A DNA stretch of 64,000 nucleotides from Hymenobacter norwichensis DSM 15439 (GTDB lineage Bacteria > Bacteroidota > Bacteroidia > Cytophagales > Hymenobacteraceae): assembly GCF_000420705.1 (NCBI RefSeq), contig NZ_ATVL01000002.1:1-64000 (forward strand), written 5' to 3'. Positions 35,024 through 43,313 of the stretch are shown here, piece by piece. The translations under genes and the position numbers were made by a program. Position 1 is the stretch's first letter; each line of letters opens with the position of its first letter. The notes below the pieces were generated by a model. It was given only the letters and a program-made list of their open reading frames with translations. It was not told the DNA's origin and did no database searches.

Positions 35024-35057
35024 CCGGGCAGCTGGCAGCTAGCTGCCAGCTGCCCGG
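35024..35057. terminator. Perfect 34-bp palindrome between SDR and AraC genes
   Basis: CCGGGCAGCTGGCAGCT followed immediately by its exact reverse complement, with no spacer. It starts 6 bp after the SDR stop and ends 15 bp before the AraC-type start. It could be an attenuator/terminator separating the two genes or an operator for the regulator. As RNA the loop must open by 3-4 bases. Confidence 0.6.
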
Positions 35058-35072
35058 TATTACCTTAAGAAC

Positions 35073-36002
35073 ATGAAAAAGCTAGAAAATGCGCCGTTGC
35101 GGTTTGCTTCTTTGTCCGAGGCGCACCGGGACCTGGGCTTGCCGCCGCCCCTGCATCCGCTCATTAGCCTCCTCCACGGCGCCCCGGCCCCGGCAGAAAA
35201 TAGAGACGCGCCCCACACCCATGTGCTGAGTTTTTACAAAATAGCGTACCGGCCCCGGCTCAGCAGCCGGCTTTTGTACGGGCAAGGCTATTACGACTTC
35301 GAGGAAGGCGGCTTATTGTTTGCCGCCCCCAACCAGCTTATTGGCGGCACGGAAGAGCACGAGGGAGCGGCGTGCGCGCAGTATACGTTGCTGCTGCATC
35401 CAGATTTTTTGGTGAATTACCCGCTGGCCAAGAAGATCCGGCAGTACAACTTCTTCACCTACTCGATCAACGAGGCACTGCACGTCTCAGAGCAGGAGAA
35501 AGAGCTGCTGCTGGCGCTCTTCAAAACCATGGAAGCCGAGTTGGCCAGCCGCCTTGATGAATTCAGCCAGGAGGTAATTATTGCGCAGTTAGAGTTGCTG
35601 TTCACGTACGCCCAACGCTTTTACAAACGCCAGTTTCTCACGCGCAAAGCCGTGCACAACGATTTGCTGCAGCGGCTGGAAGAAACGCTAAGGGATTGCT
35701 TCCGCCCGGAAAACTTGCTGCGCCGCGGCATTCCCACGGTGCAGTATCTGGCGGAGTGCCTGCACGTGTCGCCCAGTTACCTAAGCGATATGCTCCGCGC
35801 CCTGACTGGTCAAAGCGCCCAACAGCACATCCACGACCAGCTCATTGCGCAGGCCAAGGAACAGTTAGCCACCACGGGCTTGTCGGTGAGCGAGGTGGCC
35901 TACCTATTGGGCTTCGAGCATTCGCAATCCTTCAGCCGGTTTTTCAAGACCAAGACTGCCTTTTCTCCTCTGGCCTTCCGGCGGTCTTTCCAGCACCACT
36001 AA
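35073..36002 (+). CDS. AraC-family transcriptional regulator
   Basis: A 309-residue regulator. The N-terminal half (1-200) is a ligand-binding cupin-like sensor (FYKIAYRP, YDFEEGGLLFAAPNQ). The C-terminal 100 residues hold two helix-turn-helix units: LAECLHVSPSYLSDMLRALT and LSVSEVAYLLGFEHSQSFSR, ending FFKTKTAFSPLAFRRSF, the AraC signature. It binds DNA and probably activates the SDR gene in response to a small molecule. This SDR-plus-AraC pairing is very common in Cytophagales. Confidence 0.95.
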   Translation: MKKLENAPLRFASLSEAHRDLGLPPPLHPLISLLHGAPAPAENRDAPHTHVLSFYKIAYRPRLSSRLLYGQGYYDFEEGGLLFAAPNQLIGGTEEHEGAACAQYTLLLHPDFLVNYPLAKKIRQYNFFTYSINEALHVSEQEKELLLALFKTMEAELASRLDEFSQEVIIAQLELLFTYAQRFYKRQFLTRKAVHNDLLQRLEETLRDCFRPENLLRRGIPTVQYLAECLHVSPSYLSDMLRALTGQSAQQHIHDQLIAQAKEQLATTGLSVSEVAYLLGFEHSQSFSRFFKTKTAFSPLAFRRSFQHH

Positions 36003-36191
36003 AGCGAGCGGGTAGACAGACTCAGCTCTCTGATACAGCGCCTACGGTCTGCTTGGCAGTAATGTTGGAAGAAGGTCGCCCAAGAGAAAGGCCATTTATC
36101 AACTGGCCAAGAACCCCAGAAAACGGTCATTTAAATGGACGGACAAGACAAGGTTCGTTTAGTAGGCCGAATCGCTGAACAGCCTCTTTAT

Positions 36192-36848
36192 TTATTTCGG
36201 GAACATCAGCTTTTTTAAATCAATCTTCCCGCCAGGAATTGCTTTTTCGTTGACTCTATAAACGAGGTTTGGGTGTTCTAGGCTGAATCCGGTTCGCAAG
36301 GTGCCGCCGACGCCACGGTTTGAGAGCGTGACGACGTAAAAAGCACTTGAGTCGGTGGAGCGGATAGTTCTTCTTATGGAGGTTGGTTTGCGTAAATTCT
36401 GATCTAAAAACGGTTTTGCGGCCAGTCCGTAGTCTGATAACAGCTCTTTATCGGGAATAAGGGTGTCGGGCGGGAGCAGGAGCTTCATGTAATTGCCCGA
36501 GGAAGCTGGAAGTTCAAATGAATCTGCGGGGAAATCAATTGCTAATTCAAGTGAAGTAGGTGTCTTATTAATTATCTGGGTCCAGAATACCGCGTAAATA
36601 TATTTTCTGCCGGTTGGTTCGGTGTAGTTTATTCGGCTCTTCGGAAAGCTGTTTTGGATTAGTACACGGGCTCCGTTCGTCTCCACGTATTCATGCCGTG
36701 AGCTGAAGCGTCTTGTGGGGCGGCTGGTCGCGTGCTTTGTTGGATTCGGCGTTTTGCCGCCAACCGCATTCGAAGTCGATTCGCTGCTTTGGGTGCAGGA
36801 AAAAAATACTACTGTTGCGGTGATTAAGGTGGTCGTGCTTTTTTTCAT
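36192..36848 (-). CDS. Lipoprotein, hypothetical
   Basis: A 218-residue lipoprotein: MKKSTTTLITATVVFFSC, lipobox FFSC. A Ser/Thr/Pro-rich linker follows (SSESTSNAVGGKTPNPTKHA), then a beta-rich domain (YIYAVFWTQIINKTPTSLEL, FSLEHPNLVYRVNEKAIPGG). No family was recognised. Codon use is AT-richer than that of the neighbours. The start lies 9 bp from the divergent small ORF at 36857. Confidence 0.65.
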   Translation of the reverse strand: MKKSTTTLITATVVFFSCTQSSESTSNAVGGKTPNPTKHATSRPTRRFSSRHEYVETNGARVLIQNSFPKSRINYTEPTGRKYIYAVFWTQIINKTPTSLELAIDFPADSFELPASSGNYMKLLLPPDTLIPDKELLSDYGLAAKPFLDQNLRKPTSIRRTIRSTDSSAFYVVTLSNRGVGGTLRTGFSLEHPNLVYRVNEKAIPGGKIDLKKLMFPK

Positions 36849-36856
36849 CTCGTGCT

Positions 36857-37021
36857 ATGATATCCCAGGTGCCCGTACGTTCGCAATATGCGCTTTCCTA
36901 CCGTATACCTCTGCTGACCGAATTCGCCGCCCAACTTAAGGACGCCACGCTCAAGTTCGAGCAGGTGAAAAAGGAGCTGGCCCAACTCAACGAACGGTGG
37001 GAAATGCTGGCCGAGATGTAA
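36857..37021 (+). CDS. Possible 54-residue coiled-coil protein
   Basis: A short frame from the ATG at 36857 to TAA at 37019. The C-terminal 30 residues (AAQLKDATLKFEQVKKELAQ, LNERWEMLAEM) give a clear amphipathic helix with heptad-like spacing. It could be a real small protein, or the end of an accessory gene cut by the adjacent IS5-type element. It is divergent from the lipoprotein gene. No ribosome-binding site is clear. Confidence 0.4.
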   Translation: MISQVPVRSQYALSYRIPLLTEFAAQLKDATLKFEQVKKELAQLNERWEMLAEM

Positions 37022-37052
37022 GCCGGTTGATTGACTTAAGTAAAGAAGCTGT

Positions 37053-37892
37053 TTAGGAAGTCGTTTGTCGGGCGATTTTACGCAGAAGGAGTGTGGTAAA
37101 TGCAAGCCAGTGTAAGGTAAGCTAGTTTAGCAGGCACGTTTCGTAGCGCACCAGTTAGGCCTTGAAGCCGTCGAGCTAGGCGTTCATCTGCTCAATGACC
37201 AGCCGGCGGCGATAGAGTTCGGGGCCAAGTGGTGTGTTCTGATCTGTTTGCCAATCCACGGCCCGCCGGTTGCGGGCGATGTTGGCCTCAATGCCGTGGG
37301 CCGCACAAGCTTGCCGTAATTCATTTGTATCAAAGGCATTATCGGCGTTCAGCAACACGCCGTCTAGGCTTAGACCGGCCTGGGCCAACAGGTCGCAGAG
37401 TTCGGCAAACACCCGTCCAAGACCAAAGGCGTCGTGGTGGTTGCCCGCTTGGGGCGGGGCCACGTCAGTGGCTGACCGGTATTGTCGGCCAGGAACAGGG
37501 CGTTGGTGGTGCGCGCCGCTTTGCGGCCCTAGTAACCAACGGCCGCTCCGCCTTTTTTGGCCGGTGTATGGCTGCCGTCGAGTTGAACGCTCGACAGGTC
37601 AAGTTGGCGCTGGTGCTGGCGCAACACGCACAGCCAGACCCGTTTCCAAGCGCCTTGCTTGCACCACTCATCGAAGTGGTAGAAGACGCCCTGCCAACTC
37701 AATGGCCGCTGGGGCAGCAACTGGCGCACGGGCAGAAAGCGCCACTAGCAGCTGGTTCTGAGTTTGTAAAGAATCGCGGCCACGACTTCCGTCGGCTCAG
37801 CGGCCGGGCGCCGCCCGCCCGGGCGAAATGGCAAATGAGGCAAAATCCAGGTAACGATGATATCTTTGGGCAGGACTTTTATGGTAAAGTGA
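37053..37892 (-). pseudogene. IS5-type DDE transposase, decayed
   Basis: The minus strand can be read through stops and a frameshift as LPKDIIVTWILPHLPFRPGG, EVVAAILYKLRTSC*WRFLP, PLSWQGVFYHFDEWCKQGAW, LDGSHTPAKKGGAAVGY, then GLGRVFAELCDLLAQAGLSL, DGVLLNADNAFDTNELRQAC and DGFKA*LVRYETCLLN*LTL, ending AFTTLLLRKIARQTTS. This is the order of an IS5-family transposase (IS1031/ISL2-like) with the DGS and ADxAFD catalytic-acid motifs present. At least four in-frame stops (several at Trp or Gln positions) and one frame change make it inactive. Its termini were not resolved. Confidence 0.8.
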
Positions 37893-37944
37893 AAGGAGAT
37901 AGGTCACACCTCAAGTTTCGCTCATGTCGTGAGAGTCCGTTCTA

Positions 37945-38160
37945 TTTTAGTCGCTGTGCCCCTTCCTCAACAGCTTCGATAGCTGCGAGGGGTCGCTCCA
38001 GCATGGCCACCTCTCTACCCGCTTCGGCTAGGTGCGTAATACAACCGACTATAGCATCAACCGAAGCTAGCACTGGTTTATGACCCTCAGTCGCACACCA
38101 CCTGGCGAATCGCTTCAGGTCAGCACCATAGGCCCGGGCCGTGTTGCCCCCCCAGTAAAC
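37945..38160 (-). pseudogene. Truncated tyrosine-recombinase N-terminal fragment
   Basis: The strand opposite 37995-38150 repeats, with many substitutions, the part of the integrase gene at about 39140-39300 (the SAM-like DNA-binding region: ARAYGADLKRFARWCATEGH, KPVLASVDAIVGCITHLAEA). It is therefore a scrap of a second, diverged recombinase. It ends near the IS end at 38171 and has no catalytic domain. Confidence 0.7.
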
Positions 38161-38170
38161 TCGCTGCGAC

Positions 38171-38205
38171 TGAGGTGGTCTAGTTACGCTGGACAGAATA
38201 AAGGC
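38171..38205 (+). mobile_element. IS terminal sequence (IS3-like end), copy 2
   Basis: TGAGGTGGTCTAGTTACGCT then GGACAGAATAA, the same arrangement and orientation as at 27071. It truncates the recombinase scrap. No transposase is next to it. Confidence 0.45.
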
Positions 38206-38334
38206 TACTCTTTTCCTTGTCCTGAAATATAGTCCTCAACCCACTATACGCCGATGCTAGGATACGGCCTTCCGGGCGGAAGCCTTCCGCATCGCTAACT
38301 AAAGCTGCGGGCTATTCCATTTTACATGTTGGGG

Positions 38335-38393
38335 ACGGCACTCTTAAACAGCAAGTTTTCCTCTAGTGTCGAGCTTGTATCATTTTACAAACG
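38335..38393 (+). repeat. Dispersed repeat C, copy 2
   Basis: GACGGCACTCTTAAACAGCA, then TTTTCCTCTAGTGTCGAGCT and TGTATCATTTTACAAACG. It lies 43 bp beyond the stop of the integrase gene. It is in the same orientation as copy 1. Confidence 0.65.
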
Positions 38394-38436
38394 CCCGATC
38401 AGAATACGCTACACGGGTGGCCTTAAGTATAAGTGA

Positions 38437-39396
38437 TTACAAGCCTAATTCCTTAGCGGCATTGTGCTGCTGCACATTATCGAGGCGCGTATAGCGGCGA
38501 ATCATGGCGCTGGTCTTGTGTTTGGTTTGGTTCATGATCTTGCTGTCATCAACTCCATTCAATTTAGCTACTGTTACGAAGGAGGCCCGCAAGGAGTGGG
38601 CCGTATAACCCGGCCCAAGGTAGCGTTGTACCAAGGTATTGATGGTCTGGTCAGAGAGGCGGTTGGTGGTGAGGCGGTTGCCCTTACGCAGCATTACGAA
38701 CACGGGTCCTTCGGTCCGCTCTAACTGCGCTAGCCATGCCTTCAGGCAGCGGATGGGACACACGGCGGATTCTGGGGAGTAGAAGATGGCTTTTTCCTCG
38801 TAGTCACCTAGCTGATTAGTTTTGCTCTTGCCCAGCGATACCACTAAACAGTCCTCGGTGAACCGCAAATCCTGCACATTGAGGGCGGTCAGTTCCGAGC
38901 GACGAAAGGCCCCGGTGAAGCCCAATAACAAAATCGCTCGATCACGGAGTCCTGTCACCGTTTCCGTATCTAGGCTGCGGACTAACTGCTTTAACTGCTG
39001 CAAGGTGAACGCTGGGGCCTGCTTCTGCCGCACACCCTGCAAACGGCGTACGCCATCCATAAAAATCTTGAACTGCTTATCATCCGTAGGCGAGTCCACG
39101 CCGCGTACGGCGTGCACCTTGCTGATGGCGGCGAGGTGGCGCTCCAGGGTAGCCACTTTCTTCCCGGCTTCAGCCAAGTGCGTAATAAAACCAACTAACG
39201 CGTCAACAGTAGCCGGTAACGGCTGGTAACCTTGGACGGCGCACCACGCCCCAAACCGCCGCAAGTCGGCACCATAGGCCCGAGCCGTATTGGCGGCTCC
39301 GAGCAAGCCGGCTTCGACAAAGCGCGCGGCGGCGCCCGTGTGATGCGAGAGGCCGTGGCCGACCGCATGCAGGGTGAGGGCGTCGGTTTTTTTCAT
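38437..39396 (-). CDS. Tyrosine recombinase/integrase
   Basis: A 319-residue tyrosine recombinase. The N-terminal SAM-like core-binding domain (20-115) contains ANTARAYGADLRRFGAWCAV. The catalytic domain carries Arg in FTGAFRRSELTAL, Lys in GKSKTNQLG, H-x-x-R in YTAHSLRASFVTVAK, a later TKHKTSAMIRRY and the nucleophilic Tyr in RRYTRLDN. This short type is typical of plasmid-resolving or gene-cassette recombinases of Bacteroidota. A 35-bp dyad with the geometry of a recombination core site lies 59 bp upstream. A diverged partial copy lies just downstream, so integrase duplication or recombination has occurred here. Confidence 0.92.
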   Translation of the reverse strand: MKKTDALTLHAVGHGLSHHTGAAARFVEAGLLGAANTARAYGADLRRFGAWCAVQGYQPLPATVDALVGFITHLAEAGKKVATLERHLAAISKVHAVRGVDSPTDDKQFKIFMDGVRRLQGVRQKQAPAFTLQQLKQLVRSLDTETVTGLRDRAILLLGFTGAFRRSELTALNVQDLRFTEDCLVVSLGKSKTNQLGDYEEKAIFYSPESAVCPIRCLKAWLAQLERTEGPVFVMLRKGNRLTTNRLSDQTINTLVQRYLGPGYTAHSLRASFVTVAKLNGVDDSKIMNQTKHKTSAMIRRYTRLDNVQQHNAAKELGL

Positions 39397-39841
39397 GTAG
39401 TGTATATATTAAGGAGTAACCGCCCGTTTTTAGGTCTCGGCGGCAAGATAGCACATAGGTAGTGATAACGTTTACTTATCGCTACCTATCAAGTTGAAGC
39501 ATAATCGCCTAATTCGTCGGTTGCTCAGGTGCGATTTGTAACCTTTATCCGGAGTAAGGAAAATGTATAATCTACTATATAAAGTGCAATTTTATGAACA
39601 TACGGTGTTATGGTACAGAAAAAGCTAACACAGCTCTAGATAGGTTGGCTGACCTGGACTACCAGCAACCGCGTATCTTAACTTAAGGATCTAACGAGAA
39701 AATTTCAACCTTCTGGTATGGTGTAGTAACCACATGCCTAGCTTTCTGTACTTGGCTCAAGCATAGAAAGCTGCTGTCAGCGACTCTATGAATGGAGATT
39801 GCTCAAGAAGGCCGACTTTCTTTGGATGAAGATCTGCTTGG
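39397..39841. other. Intergenic region between integrase and rep genes
   Basis: About 445 bp upstream of the integrase start and downstream of the rep stop. It holds the 35-bp dyad at 39455. The remaining AT-rich sequence (39490-39841) shows no gene or clear terminator. Confidence 0.4.
39455..39489. other. Candidate tyrosine-recombinase core site
   Basis: ATAGGTAGTGATAA (39455-39468), spacer CGTTTAC, then TTATCGCTACCTAT (39476-39489). The arms are inverted with one mismatch (13 of 14) around a 7-bp asymmetric spacer. This is the usual layout of a Cre/Xer/integrase core site, with cleavage at the spacer edges. It lies 59 bp upstream of the integrase ATG. No second full copy was found in the window. 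Confidence 0.5.
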
Positions 39842-40777
39842 TTAGCGGAGGCCTACCATTTTCAAGAACAAGCCCCCGGGATTCTTATCGGCCTTAACTT
39901 TGCCTGTTTTGTGCTTATAGCAAAAAGAAAACAAGGCGTTTAGCTTTTTGGCGTCGGAGAGAATCTGGTTAATTAGCTTGGGATCCCGAATCTCGAGTTC
40001 CTCTAAGTTAAGTAGAGCCCGCCGTTGCTTTTCTTCTTCTGCGCCGTCTTCGAAAGGAATGGGAAGCTGGTGAGGAACCTGATTGTTTACGAAGAAGCGG
40101 ATGCTGTGAAAAGACCTTCCTTTTTTGATCAACTCGTAGTTGATCCGCAAATCCGTGTGCTCATTGATTTGCGTGGTTGCCACGTCCAGCACATATTTTT
40201 GCAAGGCGGAAATCTTCTCGTACTGCTCGGCCTCAATTCCTTTGGGGTCCTTTAAGGCGAGCATTATCTTTAGTTCATCAAGAGTAAATGTTTTAGTCTC
40301 CCCGATATCTTTCCATTGCGACGCGATTTGATAGATACGTTTGGCGTATTTACTCGATAAGCTAAAGACCGACTGCAGACGATAAGAAGTGAAATTGTTC
40401 TTAAGATCAATCAGGTAGCGCCGCATACGCTCGGAGATCTCTAGTTCAATAATACCCTCACCTTTGATATACAGAGCAGAAGCTAATAAACCTACCTGCA
40501 GCACGTGCTTGTTGTCCTCGATCACGTACTCGCGGCTACGCAGGTTGGAAGTGGCCTCCAGCAGTCGCTGATAATTCCACACCCGCCCGGTGAGTTGCTC
40601 AAGTTCCTTGACCCGGATGCGATAGATAGTACCTGCTCTGTCTTCCTTACGTAGCACCGACAAAAGCGAGAACACAATGTCCATCTCACAAGCACTCATT
40701 TCGTAACGAGCCGTCGTAATGGCGTTGTGTTGACGGATCTCAACGTGATTCGCTTCGGAGGTGGCGAGAACAGACAT
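39842..40777 (-). CDS. Replication initiation protein, Rep_3 (RepB) superfamily
   Basis: A 311-residue plasmid initiator with two winged-helix domains. The first (about 10-130) opens with VEIRQHNAITTARYEMSACE and MDIVFSLLSVLRK. The second (135-245) holds FTSYRLQSVFSLSSKYAKRI and YQIASQWKDIGETKTFTLDE. The 'N....a.y.....E..i....ls' and 'lkSkYskRiYel.sqwk..g......l.elr..l' lines are the Rep_3 signature. It binds the iterons that begin 76 bp upstream of its own start (40853-40990), opens the origin and represses itself. Its presence identifies the window as plasmid or chromid sequence. Confidence 0.95.
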   Translation of the reverse strand: MSVLATSEANHVEIRQHNAITTARYEMSACEMDIVFSLLSVLRKEDRAGTIYRIRVKELEQLTGRVWNYQRLLEATSNLRSREYVIEDNKHVLQVGLLASALYIKGEGIIELEISERMRRYLIDLKNNFTSYRLQSVFSLSSKYAKRIYQIASQWKDIGETKTFTLDELKIMLALKDPKGIEAEQYEKISALQKYVLDVATTQINEHTDLRINYELIKKGRSFHSIRFFVNNQVPHQLPIPFEDGAEEEKQRRALLNLEELEIRDPKLINQILSDAKKLNALFSFCYKHKTGKVKADKNPGGLFLKMVGLR

Positions 40778-40852
40778 GCGGTGCAGAAATGAGAGCTGAT
40801 ATGACCAAATCTACGAATAGTAGTGACAATAAGGTAAGTCTTCCTTAACTTT

Positions 40853-40990
40853 CTATCCTTTCACTTACCATCTCTATCCTTTACACTTACCATCTCTATC
40901 CTTTCACTTACAAATCCTATCCTTTCACTTACTATTGCTATCCTTTGCGCTTACAAATGCTATCCTTTCACTTACCATCTCTATCCTTCA
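40853..40990 (+). repeat. Iteron array I, six full and one partial direct repeats
   Basis: The unit CTATCCTTTCACTTAC recurs at 40853, 40874, 40896, 40917, 40938, 40960 and, partial, 40981, with spacing 21, 22, 21, 21, 22, 21 bp. That is two helical turns, so Rep molecules would line up on one face. It lies directly before the rep gene and overlaps its promoter region. Confidence 0.93.
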
Positions 40991-41371
40991 GTGTAGATAA
41001 CGTACATGAATTCAAAGGATTACGACCCCTGCAAATAGAGTAAATAATTGACAAAAAATTAAATACTCACAAATTTGTTGATGTCCGATCAAAACATCTG
41101 CTTTGAACAGTACAAAGTAGAAGAACAAGCAAAGAAGCAACAGAAATAGCAGTCTAAACAAGCATAAAAAGGGATTGCATTATTATAAGATTTTTTTGCC
41201 TTTTTTTACTTGTATACCTTGCTAATTGTAGTGCTACTGGATATAAAGATTAATCAGATAGCATAAACCCGCATTTCTATACTCTTATCTGGATGTAGTT
41301 ACTCTGCCTACGTGTTTGCAGGTTCTCGATACCTGTTATTGCCTGCGATTCACACCCATGATGGGGAGATC

Positions 41372-41474
41372 GAAAGGATAGAAAAAGTAAGCCGCAATCT
41401 GAAATCAGGGGTGAAAGGATAGAAATGGTAAGCGAACCACCAAGTCCTAGCTTGAAAGGATAGAAATGGTAAGC
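41372..41474 (-). repeat. Iteron array II, three inverted repeats
   Basis: GAAAGGATAGAAATGGTAAG-type units (reverse complement of the array I unit) start at 41372, 41413 and 41454, spaced exactly 41 bp, close to four helical turns. The first is slightly degenerate (GAAAAAGTAAG). Confidence 0.9.
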
Positions 41475-41540
41475 GTTTCCCGTTGATTTAGGGGGTTTTC
41501 TTAACAGAGGATGTAGTCCGTGAGCATTACACTCAGAAAT

Positions 41541-41752
41541 CACTTACCATTTCTATCCTTTCAAATTCTTACCCTTTACCCACTTTTCACACACTTCGTG
41601 GCGAATCACAAGTACTTACGGGCAATGTATTAGCGCTTACTTCCCTACTTAGTCAAATAAACGAAGGTGATTGAGGTGTATCTTATGATTCCAAGCAGAA
41701 GAGCACGCTTACCATTTCTATCCTTTCGACTTACAAAATCTATCCTTTCGAC
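41541..41752 (+). repeat. Iteron group III, dispersed direct copies
   Basis: CACTTACCATTTCTATCCTT at 41541, GCTTACCATTTCTATCCTTT at 41707 and GACTTACAAAATCTATCCTT at 41728 share the unit and orientation of array I. They close the origin on the side away from rep. Confidence 0.85.
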
Positions 41753-41821
41753 TTTAAGAATTATAAGTAGTGTCTTTACACAGCTACCTTCAATTAGCTT
41801 ATCACGAGTGAGGAATTTCCG

Positions 41822-42304
41822 TACGCCGGAGCCGCCATCGCGGGTGTGGCGGGCCCCGTACCGGAGCGCCTGCGCCAGTTGGTGTTTCTGGCCGCGGCAC
41901 TGGTGGAAATTGGTCAGAGCCTGCTCGATATGCACCCAAAGAAAATACGGGCGGATTTTGCCGCTGCGGCCGCCCCGACCCATGGATTGAGTTTGCCCAT
42001 CCGACCGACTGCTAGCTTCAGTGTAACTGATCCAGCCATGGGCCGCTGGGCCGATGTTCGTTTGACTCACGAGCCCTACCTCTGCTTTACCCAACCGATC
42101 GCACTACAACACCCCTATGGCAATGGCTTACCCATGAGCTATATTGCTTGTACCCAGCCCGAGCTATCGGTGCTCGAAGTGTTTGCCGAACGCACCCGCC
42201 ACAACCCGAAGTGGACCTACTAAGAGCTGACTACCGGCCATGATGCTATGCTTAGTCAGCCCACCGAAACCGCAGCCCTGCTGCACCGAATCAGTCAACA
42301 CTAA
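41822..42304 (+). pseudogene. Alpha/beta-hydrolase (salicylate esterase-like), 5'-deleted with internal stop
   Basis: The frame reads YAGAAIAGVAGPVPERLRQL, VFLAAALVEIGQSLLD, then HEPYLCFTQPIALQHPYGNG, LPMSYIACTQPELSVLEVFA, NPKWTY, a TAA, and ELTTGHDAMLSQPTETAALL. This is the C-terminal two thirds of an alpha/beta-hydrolase of the EstC/methyl-salicylate-esterase type. The catalytic His survives in TGHDAML; the nucleophile elbow (GHSYGG) is deleted because the copy starts right after it. The deletion abuts the last iterons, so origin rearrangement destroyed the gene. Confidence 0.75.
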
Positions 42305-42550
42305 CTTAAACAGGCTGTCCTACTCTGGGCAGCCTGCATCGGATCACCGGTATACACCCTATGCAACACCTCCCCTGCTCTGCTCTATCCTGAATCAAAA
42401 GACATTCGGTAAGCTAAGCTACAGCGAGAAAACTAAGCCGGCCATGCAGCGTGGGTTCGTCTCATCAGTGCTATTATAGAAGTGGGGCGAGCGTAAACGG
42501 ACAGTGCGTTGCGTTCTGACTTATCTAGTGTAGCATTTCTACCCTTTTCT

Positions 42551-42621
42551 ATATGGTTAATCTTCCTGGTATGTCTTATACATATCATATGCATAAGACA
42601 TACCAGGAAGATTAACCATAT
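42551..42621. repeat. Long palindrome 1 (71 bp)
   Basis: Arms of 29 bp, ATATGGTTAATCTTCCTGGT plus ATGTCTTAT and its exact reverse complement, around a centre at 42586. The centre itself, ATACATATcATATGCAT, continues the symmetry with one mismatch. Confidence 0.9.
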
Positions 42622-42946
42622 GATATTATAATTTTTGCTAGTCCATGTACCTATGTTTAAACAATGGACGCAAACTCAGGGGTATCCGCCGTTCCTTAGA
42701 CTACTTCGGTTAACTGAGCACCTACAGGTCGCGGGTCTGTTGCTCCGCAGTGCAGGTCGGTCTCTCTACCGACATCAAGCTTGGCATGCGTAGAGTATCT
42801 CATCCCCTATTTGCTGGGAGCCATTAGTACCACCATAAGAAGTACGCCTCTTGACAACAGCTTTAAAAGAGAAGTGCCTGAATGTAGAGGCTGATTTCCC
42901 ACCGCGAAAAGCAACCAGGTAATTTGGCCTAAACACTACCCATAAT

Positions 42947-43021
42947 AAAGCCATAGGGGGTTCTTCGTATTCCTTGTACATATGATATGTATGAGGAATA
43001 CGAAGAACCCCCTATGGCTTT
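42947..43021. repeat. Long palindrome 2 (75 bp)
   Basis: Arms AAAGCCATAGGGGGTTCTTC plus GTATTCCT mirror exactly. The inner part TTGTACATATgATATGTATGA is symmetrical with two mismatches; the centre is 42984. The arms are unrelated to those of palindromes 1 and 3, but the core is the same. Confidence 0.9.
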
Positions 43022-43174
43022 GTTCTATCTACTTGTATTCACTTTCCATCGTCGTTCACTTAGCTCAACTGTTCATTGTTGCTCGTTCCTAAGGTTAAAA
43101 TGACCTTCACAGTTATCATGAGACATACGTTGCTGCTTATAACAGTTGTACTTGCGAAGAAAGCAGGACTCTCG

Positions 43175-43271
43175 CCTAAAGAGTATCCGCAATAAAATCT
43201 TCTTGATATTCCTTATGCATATGGTATGCATAAGGAATATCAAGAAGATTTTATTGCGGATACTCTTTAGG
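43175..43271. repeat. Long palindrome 3 (97 bp), next to parA
   Basis: Arms CCTAAAGAGTATCCGCAATA plus AAATCTTCTTGATATTCC and on to TTATGCATA mirror almost perfectly around 43223; the only mismatch is at the centre. It ends 42 bp before the parA ATG, so it must overlap or adjoin the par promoter. The core TTATGCATATgGTATGCATAA matches palindromes 1 and 2. Confidence 0.92.
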
Positions 43272-43313
43272 AATACTATGTTTGCTATCTGTATAAAGCA
43301 TAGATGGAATAAG

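Larger units (their letters stand above)
40778..41760. other. Iteron-type replication origin (oriV region)
   Basis: A gene-free 980 bp with about 13 iterons in three groups (listed separately) around a very AT-rich core at about 41040-41280 that could be the unwinding element. Iterons occur in both orientations, as in origins where one group replicates and another controls copy number by handcuffing. A frame at 41277-41543 runs across inverted iterons and is not considered a gene. Confidence 0.85.
42305..43313. other. Palindrome-bearing region upstream of parA
   Basis: About 1 kb without a credible gene, containing three long palindromes (listed separately). Frames that cross them are mirrored on both strands and are not genes. 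The segment probably combines centromere and par regulatory functions. Confidence 0.5.

Noticed and set aside
36845..37105. 86-codon minus-strand frame
   Set aside because: It overlaps the better small plus-strand frame and the end of the IS5-type remnant and has no supporting feature.
40853..40990. Direct repeats at 40853 considered as CRISPR or tandem satellite
   Set aside because: Units of about 21 bp without spacers next to a Rep_3 gene fit iterons; inverted copies of the same unit 400 bp away confirm this.
41277..41543. 88-codon minus-strand frame in the origin
   Set aside because: It runs across three inverted iterons and has no recognisable protein features.
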